From NCBI GenBank assembly GCA_903873965.1, contig CAIQQO010000285.1, positions 1-38,873 on the forward strand: DNA of 38,873 nucleotides, written 5' to 3'. Shown in pieces: positions 15,922 to 22,879 of the stretch. Under the pieces are notes generated by a model. It was not told the origin of the DNA and searched no databases. It was given only the letters and a program-made list of their open reading frames with translations. The stretch comes from an uncultured bacterium. GTDB taxonomy: Bacteria > Chloroflexota > Anaerolineae > J036 > Brachytrichaceae. The stretch's first letter is position 1. The number at the start of each line of letters is the position of its first letter. A program made the position numbers and the translations under genes.

Positions 15922-16871
15922 TACACAGCGTCCACGGGCACGGGCGTTCGTTCAAGCACGTCGCGGAGAATATCTTCGGCCTTGCGACCGCGCAGTCGGC
16001 TCTGACCATCCACCACGATGCGATGCGCCAGCACATAGGGCGCCAGCATCTTGACATCATCGGGCAGCACAAAGTCACGCCCACGGATCGAGGCAATCGC
16101 CTGCGCCGCGCGGTACAACGCCATCGTGCCGCGCGGGCTTACGCCTATTTGCGCGCCCTGGGCAGTGCGCGTGCTGCGGCACAGCTTGACGATGTAGTCA
16201 GTGACGGTGCGTTCGACGCGCACCGTGCGTACCTGCGTTTGCAACGCGATCAGGTCTTCTACTTCCACAACGGGCTTAAGCGTCTCAAACGGGTCGAGAC
16301 GTTCAAAGCGCGCCAGGATGCGGTGCTCTTCTTCTTCATCGGGATAACCCATACTGATGCGCAGCAGGAACCGGTCGATCTGCGCCTCGGGCAACGGAAA
16401 CGTACCTTCGAGTTCGATCGGGTTCTGAGTCGCCATCACCAGGAACGGGCGCACCAGCGACATCGGCTCACCTTCAACCGTCACCTGGCGCTCCTGCATG
16501 GCTTCGAGCAACGCTGACTGGGTGCGCGGTGTGGCGCGGTTAATCTCGTCAGCCAGCACCACCTGAGCGAAAATGGGCCCGGCGCGAAACTCGAACGCCT
16601 GCTGCTTCTGATTGAAGAACGAAATGCCCGTAACATCGCTGGGCAGTAAGTCCGGCGTGAACTGGATGCGCTTGTACGTGCAATTCAAGCTGCGAGCGAT
16701 GGCCTTGGCCAGCGTCGTTTTGCCGATGCCCGGCACGTCCTCGATCAGAATATGTCCCTCGCACAACAAGGCGACAAGGGCGAGATCGATGACGTCATTT
16801 TTGCCAATGATGACCGTCTGAATGTTGGTGCGCAGTTGAGCTGCGACCGTACTGATTGACTTTTGTGACAC
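15921..16871 (-). CDS. MoxR family AAA+ ATPase
   Basis: About 316 residues of the MoxR class. From the GTG at 16871: Walker A GIGKTT at about residues 48-53, Walker B (VVLADEINRA) at about 104-113, then the MoxR-typical ATPRTQSALLEAMQERQVTVEG and ATQNPIELEGTFPLPEAQIDRF. The C-terminal lid (SPRGTMALYRAAQAIASIRGRDFVLPDDV) is complete. Acts as a chaperone-like remodeller with the DUF58 protein. A TTG at 16916 would add 15 residues unlike the family, and the GTG lies six bases after a TACAAT hexamer, suiting a leaderless mRNA; the GTG is preferred but not proven. Confidence 0.92.
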   Translation of the reverse strand: MSQKSISTVAAQLRTNIQTVIIGKNDVIDLALVALLCEGHILIEDVPGIGKTTLAKAIARSLNCTYKRIQFTPDLLPSDVTGISFFNQKQQAFEFRAGPIFAQVVLADEINRATPRTQSALLEAMQERQVTVEGEPMSLVRPFLVMATQNPIELEGTFPLPEAQIDRFLLRISMGYPDEEEEHRILARFERLDPFETLKPVVEVEDLIALQTQVRTVRVERTVTDYIVKLCRSTRTAQGAQIGVSPRGTMALYRAAQAIASIRGRDFVLPDDVKMLAPYVLAHRIVVDGQSRLRGRKAEDILRDVLERTPVPVDAV

Positions 16872-16877
16872 AGGAAG

Positions 16878-16917
16878 ATTGTACTCGCCAAACGAATATG
16901 CGCTCGCCGAGTACAAT
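16878..16917. promoter_or_regulatory. Divergent promoter with 10-bp inverted repeat
   Basis: ATTGTACTCG (16878-16887) and CGAGTACAAT (16908-16917) are perfect inverted repeats with a 20-bp spacer, between moxR and the GNAT gene. Each arm contains TACAAT, a good -10 hexamer, reading outward: on the minus strand six bases before the moxR GTG, on the plus strand eight bases before the GNAT ATG. Neither gene has a Shine-Dalgarno sequence. This fits two leaderless promoters, and possibly a regulator binding both arms. No -35 boxes are seen. Confidence 0.5.
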
Positions 16918-16925
16918 ACCGCAAA

Positions 16926-17915
16926 ATGGTTGCCGGTTTACGTAGCATTTCACTGGAGGCGCTCGATCCACATATCCGCATGGTAGACGCCTGGCATGAT
17001 GGCACGTCCATCGCAGACCTGCTCGAAGTCTCTTTTCGTGATGAGAGCATGGACGAAAACGGCCGGCGCATGATCCGCATGCTGCGCAACTATGGCCCCT
17101 TTGAGTCATTTGTATTAGAGGGTCCCCCCGGTTTTGTGTGGGTTGAGGATGGCCAGATCGTCGGCAATGTCGGCATTCAGCGCAACCCAATGCGCCGCGA
17201 CACATGGATCATCGGCAATGTCGCCACGCACCCCTCTTTTCGCGACCGCGGCATTGCCTCGGCGCTGCTTGCTGCGATCATCCATTACGCCTACGCGCGC
17301 GGCGCACGTAACATCGCCCTGCAGGTAATGGAAGGCAACATGCCCGCACAACACGTCTACGAGAAGCATGGCTTCATTTCTGTTGGCGCTATCACCTACT
17401 ACCGCCGCGCATCGGTGCGCACGCAGCCTGTCTGGCATGACATATCTGCCTCCACGACACTCGCCGTTCGCAACACCGTCTGGGCGGACAAGGATCATGT
17501 GTGGCGCATGACCCGCGCCAATGTGCCAGACGAACTGACTTACGCCGAACCATTTGACGATCGCGTCTATCGCCTTAATTTGCGCTGGAGAATGCTTAAC
17601 TTCTTCACTGGTAATCCTGAGCGCTGGCTGATGGGTGAGGAAGGCAGTTTCGTTGTCGGTGCGGTGCGCACGCGGGTGAACATCGAGTCATCGGAGCATC
17701 ATCTCGAACTCATGTTGGCGCCTGATGCGGACGAAGGCAGTGGCATCACGCTGCTGGAACAGGCGTTAAAGCTCTTCGAGGGCTGCATCAACCGCCCGAT
17801 ACTGGCCACCCAGGCGCGCCCGCATGCCTCCGCACATGCGGCGCTGCAAGCTATGGGCTTTAAACCGCAACGCACATTAATCCACATGGTGCTTGACACA
17901 GAGCAGACCACCTAA
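16926..17915 (+). CDS. GNAT acetyltransferase with two GNAT-like halves
   Basis: 329 residues, about twice a single GNAT domain. The N-terminal half is complete: GFVWVEDGQIVGNVGIQ (strand 3), then NVATHPSFRDRGIASALL with the acetyl-CoA loop R-D-R-G-I-A, then AQHVYEKHGFISVGAITYY. The C-terminal half (about 190-325: HHLELMLAPDADEGSGITLLEQAL, ALQAMGFKPQRTLIHMVL) keeps the fold outline but no acetyl-CoA motif, as in mycothiol-synthase-like tandem GNATs. Substrate unknown. It is the first gene of the plus-strand run ending with the DNA repair genes; mutM starts nine bases after its stop. Start ATG is probably the 5' end of a leaderless mRNA. Confidence 0.82.
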   Translation: MVAGLRSISLEALDPHIRMVDAWHDGTSIADLLEVSFRDESMDENGRRMIRMLRNYGPFESFVLEGPPGFVWVEDGQIVGNVGIQRNPMRRDTWIIGNVATHPSFRDRGIASALLAAIIHYAYARGARNIALQVMEGNMPAQHVYEKHGFISVGAITYYRRASVRTQPVWHDISASTTLAVRNTVWADKDHVWRMTRANVPDELTYAEPFDDRVYRLNLRWRMLNFFTGNPERWLMGEEGSFVVGAVRTRVNIESSEHHLELMLAPDADEGSGITLLEQALKLFEGCINRPILATQARPHASAHAALQAMGFKPQRTLIHMVLDTEQTT

Positions 17916-17924
17916 AATAGCTCA
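17893..17924 (+). promoter_or_regulatory. Possible promoter in front of mutM
   Basis: TTGACA (17893-17898) and TAAAAT (17913-17918) flank a 14-bp spacer, shorter than the usual 17, and TAAAAT ends six bases before the mutM ATG. The hexamers overlap the end of the GNAT gene, so coincidence is possible. It would give a leaderless mutM mRNA. Confidence 0.3.
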
Positions 17925-18803
17925 ATGCCAGAATTGCCCGAAGTTGAAACCATCGCCCGCCAGTTGCGGGATGGCCGCCAGGATGCGGCGCATGGCGCTC
18001 GTCCGCCTGCCGACAGGCGTGCGCATGCGATCGATTTTCCCGCTCTCGTTGGACGCACGATCATAGAGACGCGCGTGTTGTGGGCGCGCGAGGTTGGTCC
18101 CATGCCCGTCGCGATATTCGAGCAGCGCACGCGCGACTGCCGCATCGTAGCCGTTGGTCGCCATGGTAAATGGCTCATCATCGAGCTAGCGTCAACCCCC
18201 ACTTCTCCCCCCGCCTACATGTTCGTGCATCTGCGCATGAGCGGGCGGCTTGAAGTCGTCCCGCAGGCCGAGGCCTATAGCAAGCACGCGCGCGTCGTGT
18301 GGCTGCTGGACGAGGGCTGGGCCTTGCGCTTCGACGATGCCCGTAAATTCGGACGCGTTGCATTGGTTGACGATCCAGCACTCGTGATTGGAAATACTGG
18401 CCCGGATGCCTTGCTGATCAACGCCGCTGACTTTGTCGCGCGTATCCAATCCAGGCGTGGCGTCCTCAAACCATTACTGCTCAATCAAGCATTCATCGCC
18501 GGCGTTGGCAACATCTACGCCGATGAATCACTGTTCCGCGCAGGGTTGCGTCCGACTCGGCTCGTTCAAACGCTGACCGAATCTGAGGCGCTCAGCCTGC
18601 ACGCGGCCATCCACGAAGTGCTTGATGAGGGCGTGCGCGCCAATGGCGCCAGCTTTGACTGGGTATATCCCGGTGGTAACTTTCAAGACAACTTCCGCGT
18701 CTATGGCCAGACCGGAAAACCATGCACCCGATGCGCAACGCCAATTACGCGTATCATTGTCGGTCAGCGCAGCACGCATTACTGTGCGCAGTGCCAGAAG
18801 TAA
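17925..18803 (+). CDS. mutM: Formamidopyrimidine-DNA glycosylase (Fpg/MutM)
   Basis: Base-excision repair enzyme that removes 8-oxoguanine and ring-opened purines and cleaves the abasic site. Pro2 (catalytic, Schiff base) and Glu3 lie in PELPEVE; the conserved lysine is Lys82 (GKWLIIEL; usually near 57); the helix-two-turn-helix NQAFIAGVGNIYADESLFRAGL is intact, and the C-terminal zinc finger has Cys267, Cys270, Cys287 and Cys290. At 292 residues it is about 20 longer than usual: about 20-25 extra residues lie between Leu14 and the Val-Gly-Arg at 42-44, rich in Arg, Ala, His and Asp. All functional residues are kept. Confidence 0.96.
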   Translation: MPELPEVETIARQLRDGRQDAAHGARPPADRRAHAIDFPALVGRTIIETRVLWAREVGPMPVAIFEQRTRDCRIVAVGRHGKWLIIELASTPTSPPAYMFVHLRMSGRLEVVPQAEAYSKHARVVWLLDEGWALRFDDARKFGRVALVDDPALVIGNTGPDALLINAADFVARIQSRRGVLKPLLLNQAFIAGVGNIYADESLFRAGLRPTRLVQTLTESEALSLHAAIHEVLDEGVRANGASFDWVYPGGNFQDNFRVYGQTGKPCTRCATPITRIIVGQRSTHYCAQCQK

Positions 18804-18838
18804 GTAGTCATAGATCAGCGCTTCACACAGTACGTATC

Positions 18839-19636
18839 ATGAGTCAATCACGTTTATACGCCACCGAGGCGGTTGTGATCCGGCATGGCAATTTTGGTGA
18901 GGCGGATCGCCTCCTCACCATCATGACGCCGGAGTGGGGAAAACTGCGCGTCATGGCCAAGGGTGTTCGCAAGATCACCAGCCGCAAGGCTGGGCATGTG
19001 GAACTGTTCACCCGCGTCAAGCTATTGCTGGCGCGCGGGCGCACTTTCGACATTGTCAGCCAGGCCGAGATGATTGACCCTTATCGTCCCTTACGCGAAG
19101 ACCTGTTGCGCGGCAGCACTGCCCACTACCTCAGCGAACTGATCGATGCCTTTGCTCAGGAAGGTAGCGAAGACCATGCCCTGTACGAACTGCTGGTTGA
19201 GGGGCTATCGTGGGTCGCCGACTCGCCCGACCCGGCGCTCGCAGCGCGTTACTTTGAAATGCGCCTGTTGACGATTACCGGTTATCGGCCGCAGTTGTTC
19301 AAGTGCGTCCGCACCGGCGAACCTGTGAACCTTGAACTCTCGGGTGTGCCGGAACCGCTCAATGTCAGCTTCTCGCCGCTCGAAGGCGGCGTGCTTTCTC
19401 CAACCGCGGCGCGCCTCTCGCGTGACGCTATGCCCGTTCCCGTCAGCGCGTTGCGCTTGTTGCGTGTGTTGCAAACGCGCCGTTTCGAAGAGATCAACGC
19501 GCTCGAAATCACAGCGCCTGTTCACGCTCAAGTCGAACAGACCATGCGCCGTTACATGGCCTTTGTGCTCGAGCGCACGTTGCGTTCCACCCACTTCCTG
19601 CGTCAACTTGCTAGTGAAGAGTTGCCCGCGTCGTAA
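18839..19636 (+). CDS. recO: DNA repair protein RecO
   Basis: 265 residues; loads RecA on SSB-coated DNA with RecR in the RecF pathway. The N-terminal OB fold is recognisable: ATEAVVIRHGNFGEADRLLTIMTPEWGKLRVMAKGVRK, followed by the helical domain (RPLREDLLRGSTAHYLSELIDAF). The usual zinc-binding CxxC...CxxC is not kept: only one Cys (FKCVRTGEP) remains and the second pair reads SPTAARLS. Start at 18839 matches the family; the frame is open further upstream into mutM but that part is unrelated. No Shine-Dalgarno sequence. recO lies with recN two genes downstream. Confidence 0.93.
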   Translation: MSQSRLYATEAVVIRHGNFGEADRLLTIMTPEWGKLRVMAKGVRKITSRKAGHVELFTRVKLLLARGRTFDIVSQAEMIDPYRPLREDLLRGSTAHYLSELIDAFAQEGSEDHALYELLVEGLSWVADSPDPALAARYFEMRLLTITGYRPQLFKCVRTGEPVNLELSGVPEPLNVSFSPLEGGVLSPTAARLSRDAMPVPVSALRLLRVLQTRRFEEINALEITAPVHAQVEQTMRRYMAFVLERTLRSTHFLRQLASEELPAS

Positions 19637-19639
19637 CCA

Positions 19640-20905
19640 ATGAATATTGCCGCCACACTTACTACCCGTTTCCCAGCGCTGCAATCGCGCAACTTCCGTA
19701 TTTTCATCATCGGCCAGTTTATCTCACTGATCGGTACATGGATGCAGAACACTACCCAGCCCTATCTGGCCTACCGCATCAGCGGCCAGCCGTTTTATCT
19801 CGGGTTGATCGGTTTTGCTTCGGCTGTGCCGGCGCTTATTCTGACGCTGCCCGCCGGCGTGCTGGTCGAGCGCATGAACAAGCGCAAAGTCGTCATCATC
19901 ATGCAGGCCGTAATGCTGCTGCAGGCATTTGCCCTGGCCTTTCTCGCCATTACCGGTCAGATCACTATCTGGCATATCGTAGTGCTGGCGTTCATCCTCG
20001 GCATGGCTAACTCCATTGAAATTACGGCGCGTCAGGCCATGTTGATTGAACTGGTGGGCAAAGAGGCGCTGCCGAATGCCATCGCATTGCAATCGACCAT
20101 CTTCAACGCCGCGCGTGTCATCGGGCCTGCGCTGGCCGGGCCGTTGCTGGTGGTATTACAGAATGGCAGTGAGGGTTGGGCCTTTTTCGCCAACGGTGTC
20201 AGTTATCTCTTCGTGATTATCAGTTTGTTTTTTGTCCACACCAATTCGGAGTTCAGTTCCAATGTGGGCCCGCATTCAAGTGCCATAACCGAATTTCGCG
20301 AAGGCCAAAAGTATATCTTTGCTACCATCGTCGTAGCCTTGCTCATCATCAGCGCCGGCGTCCCCGGTTTTATCGGCTTTCCATCGATCCAGCAGGTGCC
20401 CGTGTTCGCCCGCGATATTTTCAGCCAACCTGGCGACACCGAGGCGCTGGTGGCTGCGCGCAACAGCGCCATGATCACGGCACAGGGATTCGGCGCCTTA
20501 ATCGCCTCTGTCACTCTGGCCATCTTCAGCATGATGAAACACAAGGGCCGCCTGATGACAGTCGGTCAGTTCGTCTTTGCCGGCGCGCTGATCGGGCTGG
20601 CTTTCTGCACCACGTTGCCCATGTCGCTACCACTGATGACCCTGATCGGTTGGGGCACCGTAACGCAACTGGCGATGACCAACACCTTGATCCAGTTGCT
20701 GGTGCCAAACCATTTGCGCGGGCGCGTTATCAGCACCTACTTCTGGGCGCTCAATGGCGTTGCGCCGTTTGGCAGCCTGTTCGTTGGTTGGATGGCGCAA
20801 ACCTATGGCGCGCCGACGGCAGTGCTGGTAGGCGGCAGCGTGTGCCTCGTGCTCGCTCTGGCCGTGCACATCTATAGTCCAAAGTTGCGGCAAGTTATTG
20901 CATAG
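19640..20905 (+). CDS. MFS transporter, EntS/MFS_3-like exporter
   Basis: 421 residues, 12 predicted membrane helices, of the MFS_3 group (enterobactin exporter EntS-like). Typical features: SRNFRIFIIGQFISLIGTWMQ in helix 1, the loop motif ERMNKRKVVII between helices 2 and 3, and PNAIALQSTIFNAARVIGPALAGPLL in helix 5. Probably exports a small molecule, but the substrate is unknown. It begins three bases after the recO stop with no ribosome-binding site, so it is likely translated by coupling. Its place between recO and recN has no obvious functional meaning. Confidence 0.88.
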   Translation: MNIAATLTTRFPALQSRNFRIFIIGQFISLIGTWMQNTTQPYLAYRISGQPFYLGLIGFASAVPALILTLPAGVLVERMNKRKVVIIMQAVMLLQAFALAFLAITGQITIWHIVVLAFILGMANSIEITARQAMLIELVGKEALPNAIALQSTIFNAARVIGPALAGPLLVVLQNGSEGWAFFANGVSYLFVIISLFFVHTNSEFSSNVGPHSSAITEFREGQKYIFATIVVALLIISAGVPGFIGFPSIQQVPVFARDIFSQPGDTEALVAARNSAMITAQGFGALIASVTLAIFSMMKHKGRLMTVGQFVFAGALIGLAFCTTLPMSLPLMTLIGWGTVTQLAMTNTLIQLLVPNHLRGRVISTYFWALNGVAPFGSLFVGWMAQTYGAPTAVLVGGSVCLVLALAVHIYSPKLRQVIA

Positions 20906-20976
20906 TTGCATAGTCGTCGACACAAAATCAGGTAGAATAAATGTTCTAATCCTCCAAACGGGACTACCATATATCC

Positions 20977-22863
20977 ATGCTGACTGAGTTACGCGTGCGC
21001 GACTTTGCAATCATTGACTCGCTCAACATCGAGTTTGCGAACGGCTTCAATGTCGTTACCGGCGAGACCGGCGCCGGGAAGAGCATTATTGTCGACTCGA
21101 TCTCGCTGCTGCTCGGCGACCGCGCCGATCCCGGCTTCGTGCGCGCGGGCGCTGAACGGGCGTTGATCGAGGGTGTTTTTGTCCTCGACGATGCTGTGCG
21201 CAAGGACATCGAAGCGCGGTTGACTGAGCAAGGGCTTGAATCAGATGAACCCGGCCAATTGCTGCTTGGGCGCGAAGTGCGCTTGAACGGACGCTCGCTG
21301 TGTCGCGTCAACGGGCGGGCCGTTGGCCAGAACGTGTTGCGTGAACTCGGCGAATGTCTTGTTGATGTGCACGGCCAGAGCGAACATTTGTCGTTATTGC
21401 GCGTCAAGGAACACGTGAACCTGCTCGATCGCTATGCTGGTTTGTGGGATCAACGCACTCGCGTCTCGAACAAAGTGACCGAGCTGCGCGCCGCGCGCAA
21501 AGAAATCCAGCAATTAGTCGATACCGCGCGCGAACGTGCGCGCCGCGTCGATATGCTGAAGTTCCAGCTTGAGGAAATCCGCGCAGCGCGACTGAAGCCC
21601 AACGAAGAAACCCTATTGGCTGAGGAGCATACCCGACTGGCTAACGCCGAGACGCTCGCCATGTATGCCGAAGAAGCCTACAACGTCCTGTATGAGTCAT
21701 CGCGCGACCAGTCTGGCGCGCTCGATCTGATCGCGCAGGCCGAGCGCGCGCTTACTAATCTGGCGCGTTACGACAAACAATTCGAGGACTACTGCAAATC
21801 ACTCGGCGAAGTCACGGCCATTGTCACTGAAGTAGCGCGCACATTGCAGGACTACCGCGAAGGTATCGAATTCAACCCGCGCCGTTTGCAACAGGTAGAG
21901 GATCGTCTCAGCCTGATCAAGAAACTCAAGCGCAAGTATGGCGATACCGTTGATGCCATCATCGGGTTCGGTGAACAGGCGGAACGCGAACTGAATCAGA
22001 TTGAAAACGGCGCTGAAAGAATCGAGGCGTTGCATATTGCCGAGGTGCGGCTGGCTGAAGAACTCGCCCGCATGGCAGTGGAGCTTTCGGCCAAACGCCG
22101 TCTCGCTGCCGTCGAACTCGGCCAGCAAGTCGAGAGAGAGTTGCACGACCTGCGCATGGGTGGCGCGCGATTCGCGGTGAATATCACTCAGGAATCTGAT
22201 GAGAATGGCATCGAAGTCAAGGAAGTGGGAGACTGGAGATTAGAACTGGTGCCAGGGCAGAAGTCAGAAGTCAGAAGTCAGAAGTCAGATGTAAGCAACA
22301 AGGTACAGGGAACCGAACCGCTTTCTCCAGGCTCCAGTCTCGAATCCCCAAGTCCTGTTCTCTCATCACAACTCATCCACTTCGACGTCACCGGCATCGA
22401 CCGCGTTGAATTTATGATTGCTCCCAACATGGGCGAGGGGCTGAAGTCGCTCGCAAAAACTGCGTCCGGTGGCGAAACTGCCCGTTTCATGCTGGCATTA
22501 AAGACGGTTCTTTCGCGCGCCGATCACACGCCTTCTCTCATCTTTGACGAGATAGACCAGGGCATTGGCGGGCGCGTTGGCGCATCAGTTGGTCAGAAAC
22601 TTTGGGCATTGGCCCGCGCCCATCAGGTGCTGTGCATCACTCACTTGCCGCAACTAGCCAGCTTTGGCGACGCCCACTTCAAAGTAGAAAAAGTGACCCA
22701 CGATGACCGCACAGTCACTACTGTGCGTCGGTTGATGGACGATGTGCGGCTTGATGAACTGGCGCAGATGCTGGGTACATCCGGCGAAACTGGTCGACAA
22801 GGCGCGCAGCAATTAGTCAAGGAAGCCTGCGTTATAAAAACCGCACTATCCCAAAGACCCTGA
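20977..22863 (+). CDS. recN: DNA repair protein RecN with a repeat-derived insertion
   Basis: 628-residue SMC-like ATPase that acts early in double-strand break repair. Walker A GETGAGKS is at residues 29-36; the middle is coiled coil; the C-terminal head has the ABC signature SGGETAR (usually SGGELSR) and Walker B LIFDEIDQGIGG, then THLPQLASFGDAHF. Between the coiled coil and the head, residues about 418-455 are not family-like: they are encoded by four tandem AAGTCAG heptamers and flanking low-complexity sequence bounded by a 10-bp inverted repeat. The frame is kept, so the protein is probably made. No Shine-Dalgarno; a TAGAAT at 20933-20938 may be a -10 element. Confidence 0.95.
   Translation: MLTELRVRDFAIIDSLNIEFANGFNVVTGETGAGKSIIVDSISLLLGDRADPGFVRAGAERALIEGVFVLDDAVRKDIEARLTEQGLESDEPGQLLLGREVRLNGRSLCRVNGRAVGQNVLRELGECLVDVHGQSEHLSLLRVKEHVNLLDRYAGLWDQRTRVSNKVTELRAARKEIQQLVDTARERARRVDMLKFQLEEIRAARLKPNEETLLAEEHTRLANAETLAMYAEEAYNVLYESSRDQSGALDLIAQAERALTNLARYDKQFEDYCKSLGEVTAIVTEVARTLQDYREGIEFNPRRLQQVEDRLSLIKKLKRKYGDTVDAIIGFGEQAERELNQIENGAERIEALHIAEVRLAEELARMAVELSAKRRLAAVELGQQVERELHDLRMGGARFAVNITQESDENGIEVKEVGDWRLELVPGQKSEVRSQKSDVSNKVQGTEPLSPGSSLESPSPVLSSQLIHFDVTGIDRVEFMIAPNMGEGLKSLAKTASGGETARFMLALKTVLSRADHTPSLIFDEIDQGIGGRVGASVGQKLWALARAHQVLCITHLPQLASFGDAHFKVEKVTHDDRTVTTVRRLMDDVRLDELAQMLGTSGETGRQGAQQLVKEACVIKTALSQRP
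22229..22341. repeat. Heptamer-repeat insertion in recN bounded by inverted repeats
   Basis: GAGACTGGAG (22229-22238) and CTCCAGTCTC (22332-22341) are perfect 10-bp inverted repeats. Between them lie four tandem AAGTCAG units (22261-22288, preceded by CAG). The segment has no counterpart in ordinary RecN and looks like a small repeated element carried in frame. Confidence 0.65.
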
Positions 22864-22879
22864 CAGGATACAGTGCTAA

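Noticed and set aside
16872-16916. TTG start at 16916 for moxR
   Set aside because: The added residues do not look like the family and the start would lie within the inverted-repeat promoter.
22258-22288. Short CRISPR or sequencing artefact in recN
   Set aside because: The units are 7 bp and directly adjacent, with no spacers; related sequence at 25557-25593 shows that it is a genuine genomic repeat.
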